A stretch of 64,000 nucleotides of DNA from JAIBJN01 sp963811635 (lineage in GTDB: Bacteria; Actinomycetota; Thermoleophilia; Gaiellales; Gaiellaceae), in the NCBI GenBank assembly GCA_963811635.1, contig CAWESB010000002.1, positions 109,371 to 173,370 on the forward strand, written 5' to 3'. The position numbers were made by a program, and so were the translations under genes. Shown piece after piece: positions 56,586 to 64,000 of the stretch. Within the stretch, counting starts at the first letter, position 1. Every line of letters starts with the position of its first letter. The notes under the pieces are model-generated. The model was given only the letters and a program-made list of their open reading frames with translations. It made no database searches and was not told the DNA's origin.

Positions 56586-56975
56586 ATGCCAGCGCTGGAC
56601 GAGAAGGCCAAGGCCATCATCGACAAGCCCAATCTCGCCTTCGTCGCCACCACGATGGCGGACGGGTCGCCCCAGGTGACGCCGGTCTGGATCGAGCTCG
56701 AGAACGACGTGATCACCTTCAACACGGCGACTGGCCGCGTGAAGGAGCGGAACATGCGGCGCGACCCGCGGATCGCCATCGCCGTCGTGGATCGGGACGA
56801 CGACTACGGGCGGGTGGTCGTCCGCGGCCGCGTGGTCGAGATGATCGAAGGCGAGGAGGCCGATCGGCAGATCGACCGGCTCTCGAAGAAGTACACGGGC
56901 AACGACGCCTACCAGGGGCACAGGCCGGACGAGTCGCGCGTCAAGGTCGTGATCGAGCCGGTGTCCATCCATTGA
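56586..56975 (+). CDS. PPOX-class flavin/F420-dependent protein
   Basis: 129 residues of split-barrel fold. FVATTMADGSPQVTPVWIEL, FNTATGRVKERNMRRDPRIA and GRVVEMIEGEEADRQIDRLS are typical of actinobacterial PPOX F420-dependent enzymes. GAGG lies a few nt before ATG 56586. Its stop overlaps the next start (TTGA). Confidence 0.85.
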   Translation: MPALDEKAKAIIDKPNLAFVATTMADGSPQVTPVWIELENDVITFNTATGRVKERNMRRDPRIAIAVVDRDDDYGRVVVRGRVVEMIEGEEADRQIDRLSKKYTGNDAYQGHRPDESRVKVVIEPVSIH

Positions 56976-57900
56976 GCAGCCTGCTCTTCCTCAGCCGCGC
57001 GGAGGTCGGCGAGCTCCTCCCGGAGGCCCACGAGCAGCTCGATCTCGTGGAGCACACGTATCGAGCGCTCGCCGCCGGGCGCGTCGAGCTCCCCCGAAGC
57101 CGGGCGTCCACCCACGCAAGGACTCGTTCCTGCACGCGATGCCGGCGTACCTGCGCGACGAGGACGTGGTCACCCTCAAGTGGGTCGGCGGCTACCCCGC
57201 CAACAAGTCGCGTGGGCTGCCGTACATCACCGGCCTCGTCGTCGTCAACGACGCCGAGACGGGCCTGCCGGTCGCCGTCATGGACGGGGCCGAGATCACC
57301 GCCGCGCGCACGGCGGCCGCGAGCGGCGTCTGCGTCCGCCGCTTCGCTCCCGACGGCTGGAGCCGTGCCGCGATCCTGGGCTGCGGCGAGCAAGGCCTTT
57401 TCCACGCACGGCTCCTTCGCGCCCTCAACCCCGACGCTTCGATCAGAGCCTGGGATCCCCACCCGGAGCGCATCGAACGGCTCGCGGGCCTGGCGGAGGC
57501 CGCGTCGGGCTGGGAGGAGGCGGTCAACGGCGCCGAGATCGTGGTCACCGCGGGCCCGATCATCGAAGATCCGGAGCCTCCGATCCGCCCGGAGCACCTC
57601 GGCGAGCGCTGGCTCGCGCTACCGATCGACTTCGACTTCTACTTCGGCGCCGAGACGGTTGCGAGCGCCGAGCTCTTCCTCGCCGACGACGTCGGCCAGT
57701 TCGAGTACTACCGCGAGCAAGGACATTTCCAGGGCTGGCCGGCGCCGCTCGGGAACGTCGGCGAAGGGCTCGGCCGTGACGGCTCGCCCGACCGCGTCCT
57801 CTGCTGCAACCTGGGGATCGGGGCTCTCGACGCGGCCTTCGCGAACGTCGTCCTCGAGCGCGCTCGGGCGAACGGCGCCGGCACGCAGCTCGAGCTGTGA
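56972..57900 (+). pseudogene. Ornithine cyclodeaminase/mu-crystallin-like, frameshifted
   Basis: First part SSLLFLSRAEVGELLPEAHE (TTG 56972). At about 57095 one C is missing in a C run (CTCCCCCGAAG). After that FLHAMPAYLRDEDVVTLKW, GYPANKSRGLPYITGLVVVN, MDGAEITAARTAAASG and the NAD motif AILGCGEQGLFHARLLRAL follow, ending AGTQLEL. About 310 residues intact. It may act on ornithine or an imino acid. Confidence 0.8.
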
Positions 57901-58307
57901 GCCCGCCCTCCTGGCTCGAGACGCTCGAGAGCTCCCTGGCCGAGGACGAGGGGACGGAGGCGCTCGCCACCGGCCTCGTCGTGCTCGCGACGGTGGCCGG
58001 CCGCAAGGTTCACGTCGACGAGGACGAGGCGCACGGCGCCGCGCGGCGCGCGCTGCTGCTCCTGAGCACGGGCGGCGACCCCGGCCGGGGGCTCGACCTG
58101 CACGGCCGGGCGGTCACGGCGATGGCCGAGGACCTGCGCACCGTCGACCGCCAGATCGCGCTCGAAGAGGGCCTGAAGCAGGTCCGGCTCCAGGCCGAGG
58201 GTCTGCCGCACGTGAGCGAGGCGCTGCACGGGCTCGTCGAGGCGCCCGACGTCGCCTGGCGGGCCTACGCCGCGGGGATCCTCGCTCAAGCGCTGGGCGA
58301 GGACTAA
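57897..58307 (+). CDS. Hypothetical protein, 136 aa
   Basis: 136 residues, mostly helical, with Val/Leu/Ala-rich core (GLVVLATVAGRKVHVDEDE, RRALLLLSTGGDPGRGLDLH). No motif seen. GTG 57897 overlaps the upstream stop, so co-translated with the cyclodeaminase-like gene. Converges with the next gene (4 nt overlap). Confidence 0.65.
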   Translation: MSPPSWLETLESSLAEDEGTEALATGLVVLATVAGRKVHVDEDEAHGAARRALLLLSTGGDPGRGLDLHGRAVTAMAEDLRTVDRQIALEEGLKQVRLQAEGLPHVSEALHGLVEAPDVAWRAYAAGILAQALGED

Positions 58308-58936
58308 TCGTCCGCGTACGGGTCGAGCTCGAGCGCCCGCTCGAAGGCAGCGCGGTCGTGCACCGGCTCGCCGTGCGAGACGATCACGTGCTCGAAGGGG
58401 AGGTCGAGCATGGCGCGGAACGCCGGGAGCACCCGAGCCTCGTGCCAGGGCGTAGCCCAGATGCGGAGTACGCCACCGGTCGAGGTCATCGCGTCCGCGA
58501 AGACGAGCGCCCGCTGCTCCGGGAGCCAGACCGGCGTCTCGTTGCGTCCGCGCCCGTCGTGGAGTGCAACGAGACCGCCGGGCAGCTCGCTCCCCGGCTC
58601 CACGGGCTCGAGCTCCGTCTTCGGGATGTCGTGCGGGAAGAAGAGCCACGGGCCGAACGCGCGGGCGCCGTAGCGCTCGGCATAAAGGTCGACGTCGCGG
58701 ACGTGGTCCGGCTTGAGAATCACCACGGCGGTCGGCGGGCTCGCGTCGAGCCGGTCCCAGACGGGGTCGCCGTCGGGTGGGGCCAGAGGGTCGAGCAGCA
58801 CGACCTCGCTGCCCGACTCGACGCACGACGAGGCGACCGGCGGCTCCCAGTTCGAGTCGGAGGTCCAGTCCGGATGCGCAAGCCGCCAGACCCAGAGACC
58901 CTCTGCGACCTCGATGACCTCCGCCTGCTCAGGCAC
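58304..58936 (-). CDS. Diverged MBL-fold protein, likely without canonical metal site
   Basis: 210 residues. Strands of an MBL fold are seen (AEGLWVWRLAHPDW, SEVVLLDPLAPPDGDPVW, LVFADAMTSTGGVLRIWATP, EHVIVSHGEPVHD). The usual HxHxDH is replaced by LKPDHVRDVDLYAERYGARA, so the metal site is degenerate. GTG 58936 overlaps the upstream stop by 8 nt. It may act with the dehydrogenase. Confidence 0.7.
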   Translation of the reverse strand: MPEQAEVIEVAEGLWVWRLAHPDWTSDSNWEPPVASSCVESGSEVVLLDPLAPPDGDPVWDRLDASPPTAVVILKPDHVRDVDLYAERYGARAFGPWLFFPHDIPKTELEPVEPGSELPGGLVALHDGRGRNETPVWLPEQRALVFADAMTSTGGVLRIWATPWHEARVLPAFRAMLDLPFEHVIVSHGEPVHDRAAFERALELDPYADD

Positions 58937-61349
58937 GGATCCGCTCGCCTGCGGGATCCCAAAGCGGCTCTTCGGCGACCTCGCCGGCGACCCATTCGCC
59001 GAAGATCTCCACCTCGACCGGCCGGCCGGGCTCGGCCGAGCCCGCGGGAACGTAGGCATACGCGATCGAGCGCTCGACCGAATAGCCGAACCCGCCGCTC
59101 GTCACGCGGCCCAACACCTCGCCGTCGATGCGAACCGGCTCGGACCCGAGCGCGACCGCGCGCGGCTCCTCGAGCACCAGACACGCCAGCTTCCGCTCCA
59201 GGGGCTCGTCCTGCGCGGCGACCAGCGCCTCCCGCCCGATGAAGTCGCCCTTGTCGAGCTTGACCGCGAAGCCGAGGCCGGCCTCGAACGGCGTCTCGTC
59301 GGGCGTGATGTCGGCGCCCCAGACGCGGTAGCCCTTCTCCAGCCGGAGGGAGTCGATCGCCTTGTAACCGCCCGCGACGAGGCCGTGCTCGGCACCGGCC
59401 GTCCAGATCGTGTCCCACAGCCTGCGGCCGAAGTCGGTGGGGCAGTAGAGCTCCCAGCCGAGCTCGCCCACGTAGGTGACGCGGACGGCCAGGCAGGGCA
59501 CGTGGCCGACGCTGAGCTGGCGCGCGCGCATGTAGGGAAAGGGCTCGTTGCCGAGGTCGGCGTCCGTGAGCGGTTGCAGGATCTCGCGGGCCGCGGGCCC
59601 CCAGAGGCCGACGCAGGCGAACCGTGAGGTCACGTCCTCGACCAGGACCGAGCCGTCGTTCGGCGCGTGCGCGCGGATCCAGGCCGAGTCGTGCTGCCCG
59701 AATGCCGTGCCCGTGACGATGCGGAAGCGCTCTTCGGCGAGCCGAGTGACCGTGAAGTCGCACTCGATCCCGCCGCGCTGGTTGAGCATCTGCGTGTACG
59801 TGACCGCACCGACGTCGCGCGCGACGCGGTTGTCGCACAGCCCTTCGAGGAACCCGGCCGCCCCCGGTCCGACGACGTCGAGCTTGGCGAAGGACGTCTC
59901 GTCGAAGAGGGCAGCCGCTTCGCGGCAGGCACGGTGCTCGGCGCCGATCGCCGGCGACCAGAGCCGCCCTGCCCAGCCGCGCGGGCGCAGCGACCCGTCA
60001 CCGCGCCTGGCGTTCGGCTCGAACCAGTTCGCACGCTCCCAGCCGGACTTCTCGCCGAAGACGGCGCCGAGCTCCTGCAGCCGCTCGTAGGTGGGCGAAA
60101 GGCGCAGGGGTCGGCCAGCCTCGCGCTCGTGCCCGGGATACTTGACGTCGTAGTAGGTCGAGTAGATCTCGAGCGTGCGGGCCAAGGTGTAGGCCTGGCT
60201 CGCATAGGCGGCGCCGAAACGGCGCGAGTCCATCTCCCAGACGTCGAGGCTGGGCACACCCTCGACGATCCACTCGGCGACGAGCCTGCCCATGCCGCCC
60301 GCTCCGGCGAGGCCGTGAGCGCAGAAGCCGGCGGCGACCCAGAAACCGCGCACGTCGGACTCGCCGAGGATGAACTCGCCGTCCGGCGTGAACGCCTCGG
60401 GGCCGTTGACGAGCTTCACGACCTCCGCCTCCTCCAGCTCGGGCACGCGCACGACCGCGTTCGTCATCAGCTCCTCGAAGCGCTCCCAGTCCTCCGGGAG
60501 CAGCTGGCCGTTGAAGTCGGGCGGGATGCCGTCCAGCCCCCAGGGGGCCGGGTGGCGCTCGTAGCCGCCCATGACCAGGCCGCCCGACTCGCCGCGGAAG
60601 TAGACGAGGAGCGAGGGGTCGCGGATGGTCGGCACGTCGAGAGGAACGTCCCTCGGCTTCGTGATCAGGTACTCGTGCGCCATCGGGATCACGGGCACGT
60701 TGACTCCGGCCAGCCGCCCGATCTCACCGGCGAACATGCCGCCCGCGTTGACGACGACCTCCGCCTCGACCGAGCCCTTGTCGGTCTCGATGCCGGTTAC
60801 CCGGCCCCGCTCGACGCCGATCGCGGTGACCCGTGTGTTGGTCGCGATCTCCGCGCCGCCGCGGCGGGCGCCCTCGGCCAGCGCGAAGGTGAGCTGGCTC
60901 GGGTCGATGTAGCCGTCCGTCGCCAGGTAGGCGGCGCCGAGCACGCCGTCGAGCGCCATGGGCGGGAAGAGCCGCTGCGCCTCCTCCGCCGAGATCAGCT
61001 CGAGCAGGAGCCCGAACGTCTTCGCCCAGCCGGCCTGCCGCGCCAGCTCCTCCATCCGCTCCTCGCTCGAGGCGAGGCGGAGCGAGCCGACCTCGTGCCA
61101 GCCGGTCTCGAGCCCGACCTCGTCCGCGAGCGTCCGGTAGAGCTCGACCGAGTTCATCATCATCCGCGTCAGGCTGAGCGACCCCCGCAGCTGGCCGACG
61201 AGCCCGGCCGAATGGAAGGTGGATCCGCTCGTCAGGTCGGCGCGCTCGACGAGGAGGACGTCCTCCCAGCCCAGGCGAGTCAGCCAGTAGAGGATGGATG
61301 CGCCGCCGACGCCTCCTCCGATCACAACCGCACGAGCCCGGTCTCGCAT
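58929..61349 (-). CDS. FAD-dependent dehydrogenase with GcvT domains (dimethylglycine/sarcosine dehydrogenase-like)
   Basis: 806 residues. N-terminal DAO domain: VVIGGGVGGASILYWLTRL and STFHSAG, where His46 matches the covalent FAD His in this family. It is followed by the FAO and GcvT folate-binding domains (LCDNRVARDVGAVTYTQMLN, YVGELGWELYCPTDFGRRLW, PFEAGLGFAVKLDKGDFIGR). It removes methyl groups from N-methylglycines and passes them to tetrahydrofolate. ATG/GTG at 61349. Confidence 0.88.
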   Translation of the reverse strand: MRDRARAVVIGGGVGGASILYWLTRLGWEDVLLVERADLTSGSTFHSAGLVGQLRGSLSLTRMMMNSVELYRTLADEVGLETGWHEVGSLRLASSEERMEELARQAGWAKTFGLLLELISAEEAQRLFPPMALDGVLGAAYLATDGYIDPSQLTFALAEGARRGGAEIATNTRVTAIGVERGRVTGIETDKGSVEAEVVVNAGGMFAGEIGRLAGVNVPVIPMAHEYLITKPRDVPLDVPTIRDPSLLVYFRGESGGLVMGGYERHPAPWGLDGIPPDFNGQLLPEDWERFEELMTNAVVRVPELEEAEVVKLVNGPEAFTPDGEFILGESDVRGFWVAAGFCAHGLAGAGGMGRLVAEWIVEGVPSLDVWEMDSRRFGAAYASQAYTLARTLEIYSTYYDVKYPGHEREAGRPLRLSPTYERLQELGAVFGEKSGWERANWFEPNARRGDGSLRPRGWAGRLWSPAIGAEHRACREAAALFDETSFAKLDVVGPGAAGFLEGLCDNRVARDVGAVTYTQMLNQRGGIECDFTVTRLAEERFRIVTGTAFGQHDSAWIRAHAPNDGSVLVEDVTSRFACVGLWGPAAREILQPLTDADLGNEPFPYMRARQLSVGHVPCLAVRVTYVGELGWELYCPTDFGRRLWDTIWTAGAEHGLVAGGYKAIDSLRLEKGYRVWGADITPDETPFEAGLGFAVKLDKGDFIGREALVAAQDEPLERKLACLVLEEPRAVALGSEPVRIDGEVLGRVTSGGFGYSVERSIAYAYVPAGSAEPGRPVEVEIFGEWVAGEVAEEPLWDPAGERIRA

Positions 61350-61369
61350 GCGCGCGCTACCCTAACGTC

Positions 61370-61663
61370 ATGCGCGTCGTTGCCTCCCCGGAGGCCGTCG
61401 CGTTCGTGCGAGAGCGCGGCGGCAGACTCTTCCTGTGGCCGACGTGGACACGGTGCTGCCGCTCCCTCGGGACGTGGCGCCTCGAGAGCTCCACCGAGCC
61501 CCGGTCCGACCGCACATTTCGCCGCGTGCCGGTGGACGGCTTCGAGCTCTACCTCCCGGAACACCTGGACCGAGAGCCCGAGAAGCTCGAGATCGAGCTG
61601 CGCCGCTTCCCCCGCCGCCACGTCGAGGGGTACTGGGACGGGCTGGCCTGGATCGTGTGGTGA
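61370..61663 (+). CDS. Small hypothetical protein, 97 aa
   Basis: 97 residues. VVASPEAVAFVRERGGRLFL at the start, then CCRSLGTWRLESSTEP and VDGFELYLPEHLDREPEKLE. The size and beta strands resemble a small Fe-S/HesB-like fold, but the Cys ligands are not convincing. ATG 61370. Confidence 0.6.
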   Translation: MRVVASPEAVAFVRERGGRLFLWPTWTRCCRSLGTWRLESSTEPRSDRTFRRVPVDGFELYLPEHLDREPEKLEIELRRFPRRHVEGYWDGLAWIVW

Positions 61664-61681
61664 ACGACTAGGGACCTGCTG

Positions 61682-61707
61682 TCGTCCCGCGGCCGTAGTC
61701 GGGACGA
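61682..61707. terminator. Hairpin directly before the ATG at 61709
   Basis: TCGTCCCG (61682-61689) and CGGGACGA (61700-61707) pair perfectly with a 10-nt loop. It ends one base before the start codon, covering the place of a Shine-Dalgarno. Confidence 0.45.
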
Positions 61708-61708
61708 G

Positions 61709-62845
61709 ATGACCAGATTCGTGCCTGTTTCGATCGTGCTCCTGCTCGCGGCGATCTGCGCGGGTGGCGCCGGAGCGGACGGGCTCCCGGTCGAGGGCAT
61801 CGACCTCAGCCGGGCCGGCGTCACCACCCCAGCTCCGATGGCACCGCGCTACGTCACCCTCCCGGCCGGCCCGGACACCGTGGTCGCCGCGGTCTCGCCG
61901 GTCGGCGGCCAGGTTCGGCGCTCGCGCCTGCTCGACGGGAGGTTCACCATCCCGGCGGTCGCCTACGACGGCTCGCCCGGCGGTCTTTCTGCCGACGGCC
62001 GCACGCTCGTCCTCATCAACCCGCGCAAGGGCTTCCCACGCCGCACCACCACCCTGGCCGTGCTCGACACAGGGCGACTCCGGGCCCGCGACCTGATCGC
62101 CTTGCAGGGGGACTTCAGCTTCGACGCGCTCTCCCCCGACGGCAGGCTCCTCTACCTCGTCCAGTACCTGTCGCCGCGCGACCCGACCCGCTACCTCGTC
62201 CGGCTCTACGACCTGGGCCGGAACCGGCTCCTCCCGAAGCCGATCATCGACCCACGCGAGGTCGGCGACGTCATGCGCGGCATGCCGGTCACGCGGACGT
62301 CGAGCCCCGACGGCCGCTGGGCCTTCACGCTCTACGACAACCTCGGGGAGCAGCCGTTCATCCACGCCCTCGACACCGTCGGGCGCACCGCGCGCTGCAT
62401 CGACCTGGCGGGCCTCACCGGCTTCGCCGGGCTCTACGAGCTAGGGCTGGTCCCCTCGCCGGACGGCTCGACCCTTTCGGTCGTCCACCCCAGGCAGGCT
62501 GCGCCTTTGGCCGTCGTCGACACGAAGACCTGGCAGGTCACGGAGCCGACGGCGGACGAGAAGCCGCGCCCGGCCGCCGCGCCGGCTCCCGACGACGGCG
62601 GCGCACCGGTTGCCCTGCTGGTCGGCGGCATCCTCCTCGCCCTGCTACTCCTCTTCGGCCTTCAGCGCCTCTTCAAACGCCTCCTCCGCCGCCGTTCGCA
62701 GCATCCGGTCGAAGTGCTGGGTCGCCCAGCCCACGTAGTCGACGTCGAGGTCGGAAACACCCTGCTGGACGACGCCCCACATGGCCTCGCGGAAGTCGGA
62801 CATGAAGCGCATGAGCCGGAGCGTCCGCGCGTCCTCGTCCCGTAG
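61709..62845 (+). CDS. Exported beta-propeller-like protein with C-terminal anchor
   Basis: A signal peptide (MTRFVPVSIVLLLAAICAGG), then a beta-rich domain with repeated DGR-type turns (FDALSPDGRLLYLVQYLSP, SPDGRWAFTLYDNLGEQP, VPSPDGSTLSVVHP). A Pro/Ala linker leads to a TM helix VALLVGGILLALLLLFGLQR at about residue 300, then basic residues. The last about 60 residues lie antisense to the next gene and look unnatural; a frameshift or a missed stop after the helix is suspected. Confidence 0.65.
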   Translation: MTRFVPVSIVLLLAAICAGGAGADGLPVEGIDLSRAGVTTPAPMAPRYVTLPAGPDTVVAAVSPVGGQVRRSRLLDGRFTIPAVAYDGSPGGLSADGRTLVLINPRKGFPRRTTTLAVLDTGRLRARDLIALQGDFSFDALSPDGRLLYLVQYLSPRDPTRYLVRLYDLGRNRLLPKPIIDPREVGDVMRGMPVTRTSSPDGRWAFTLYDNLGEQPFIHALDTVGRTARCIDLAGLTGFAGLYELGLVPSPDGSTLSVVHPRQAAPLAVVDTKTWQVTEPTADEKPRPAAAPAPDDGGAPVALLVGGILLALLLLFGLQRLFKRLLRRRSQHPVEVLGRPAHVVDVEVGNTLLDDAPHGLAEVGHEAHEPERPRVLVP

Positions 62846-63530
62846 CTCTCCGAAATAGGCCTCGAGGAGAGCGGCGTTCGCATCGTCGTCGAACTCGTGG
62901 TTGATGGAGAAGTTGGCCAGGTCGAAGAAGCGGTCGCCCATGCCCGCGTACTCCCAGTCGACGATCCGGATGTCGCCGTCCTCGTCGAGGAAGTTCAGGT
63001 TCTGGTAGTCGTTGTGGCAGGCGACCGGCACGGGCCCCCTGCGGGCCGACTCGATGCGAAGGGCGACGCCGTGGGCCCACTCGAAGACGTCCGGGACCCG
63101 TGACGCCGTGCGCCGCAGCGGTCTCGGCGTACACCTCGACGACGCGAAACGAGTCGAAGCGGCCGGGGATCGGGGGCCCGTCGTGGATGCGCCGCAGGAC
63201 CGCGGCCGCGCGGGCGATCGTCTCCGGCCTGCGCATCTCCTCGGGCGGGATCGGGCGTCCGTCGATGAAGCGCGTGACGAGGTAGCCCTCGGGCTCGACG
63301 AAGCCGACGACTTCGGGCCCGATCCCAAGCTCGGAGGCGACGAGCGAGGCGCCGTGCTCGACGGAGCGGTCGATGGCGAGGAGCTCCGAGTCCTTGCCTC
63401 CGATCCGAAGAACGACGACCTCACCGTCGACTGCGACCTTGAAGTTCTGGTTGGTCAGCCCGCCGTCGAGCGGCTCGAGCACGAGCTCGCGGCCCGGCCA
63501 GATGCGTTCGGCAACTTGCTCCGGTTCCAC
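62645..63530 (-). pseudogene. APH/choline kinase-like phosphotransferase, frameshifted
   Basis: About 294 residues. LEPLDGGLTNQNFKVAVDGE is the nucleotide-loop. After EVYAETAAAHG (about 63105) the frame changes, then RVPDVFEWAHGVALRIESAR, the catalytic ACHNDYQNLNFLDEDG and metal-binding IVDWEYAGMGDRFFDLANFS. This is the pattern of choline/ethanolamine kinases and aminoglycoside phosphotransferases. The substrate is undefined, and no resistance function is inferred. Confidence 0.78.
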
Positions 63531-63556
63531 CGCGCGATCCTAGACTGGCGAACGCT

Positions 63557-64000
63557 GTGGCCGCACGCGCCCTCATGTTCGACTTCAACGGGACGCTCTC
63601 CGACGACGAGCCCCTGCTCTTCGCGATCCTGAGCGACCTTTTCGCCGAGCGCGGACGCCCTCTCTCGGAGGAGGACTACTACGAACGGCTGGCCGGCCTG
63701 TCCGATCCGGAGATCGTCCGTCTCTGGCTCGGCGAGGACCACCCGGACGTGGAGGCGGTGGTGGCCGAACGCGTGGCCCGCTATCGCGCCGCGGTGTCGG
63801 ACGGGTCGACGATCGGGCCCGAAGCGCGCGCGGCCGTGCTCGAGGCCGCCGGGCGCGTCCCGGTAGCCGTCGTCTCCGGCGCGCATCGCGACGAGGTCGT
63901 CCCGGCGCTCGCCGCCGCCGGTCTCGCCCAGGTCGTCGGCGTCGTGGTCACGACCGAGGACGTCCCCCGCGGCAAGCCGGACCCGGCCGGCTACCTGCTG
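63557..64000 (+). CDS. HAD-family hydrolase, 5' part
   Basis: The first 148 codons of a HAD phosphatase that leaves the window on the right. MFDFNGTLSDDEPLL holds the nucleophile Asp (D-F-N-G-T), VAVVSGAHRDE motif II, and RGKPDPAGYLL the Lys of motif III. Beta-phosphoglucomutase-like cap. GTG 63557 or ATG 63575 are possible starts. Confidence 0.85.
   Translation, partial: MAARALMFDFNGTLSDDEPLLFAILSDLFAERGRPLSEEDYYERLAGLSDPEIVRLWLGEDHPDVEAVVAERVARYRAAVSDGSTIGPEARAAVLEAAGRVPVAVVSGAHRDEVVPALAAAGLAQVVGVVVTTEDVPRGKPDPAGYLL

Overview
The window is very GC-rich, almost fully coding DNA on both strands. Short gaps, frequent GTG/TTG starts and 1-16 nt start/stop overlaps are the rule. Gene content (FabL-type enoyl reductase, MenG, hopanoid operon, PPOX/F420-type flavoprotein, tandem GNAT proteins, RpoD-like sigma factor) points to a high-GC actinobacterium, most likely class Thermoleophilia (Gaiellales/Solirubrobacterales). 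That placement is inference from gene content, not from a marker tree.

Layout. 1-9449: an EamA exporter fragment, fabL, a methyltransferase/YihY pair, an HdeD-like membrane protein, an LPG-synthase-like flippase, MBL hydrolase, queuosine-precursor transporter, proline dehydrogenase and acetyl-CoA synthetase. 9452-12588: a broken tandem GNAT gene, a broken LysE exporter, a small DUF protein, ferritin and an unknown. 12596-17096: menG, membrane proteins, a long membrane-anchored coiled coil and xseAB. 17080-24190: DNA methylase, cNMP-binding protein, alpha/beta hydrolase, flippase-like protein plus GT4 glycosyltransferase, aminotransferase and an adenosine-deaminase-like amidohydrolase. 24191-31572: an accessory island with less extreme codon GC. 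It holds an EVE-domain/nuclease-like restriction candidate, membrane proteins, an HU protein and a coiled-coil peptide that end in the same 10-residue motif, a YbjQ protein, an HD-GYP phosphodiesterase, very small proteins, a LuxR-type regulator and about 0.7 kb with no gene I can support. 31573-37327: a complete oppABCDF peptide ABC transporter operon. 37328-41116: a structured intergenic region, an RpoD-like sigma factor and topoisomerase III. 41163-45416: 5'-3' exonuclease, FMN-dependent 2-hydroxyacid dehydrogenase, histone-deacetylase-like amidohydrolase, thioredoxin-TPR protein and a tandem GNAT. 45413-54579 (minus strand): a hopanoid operon hpnC-hpnD-hpnE-shc-hpnA-hpnH-hpnG-ispH-pheA. 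54593-64000: aldo/keto reductase, CaiB transferase, PPOX protein, ornithine-cyclodeaminase-like protein, an FAD/GcvT dehydrogenase and small genes, a kinase of the APH/choline kinase type and the start of a HAD hydrolase.

The hopanoid operon is the most coherent pathway: IspH supplies isoprenoid precursors, HpnC/D/E make squalene, Shc cyclises it, HpnH and HpnG extend it to C35 hopanoids, and HpnA is associated with the same pathway.

Many genes carry single-base frameshifts with intact sequence on both sides of the break (listed per gene). Several sit at C or G runs, so sequencing or assembly error is a real possibility. The density is clearly higher inside the 24-31 kb island, so genuine decay cannot be excluded. 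I saw no rRNA, complete tRNA, CRISPR array or recognisable insertion sequence.
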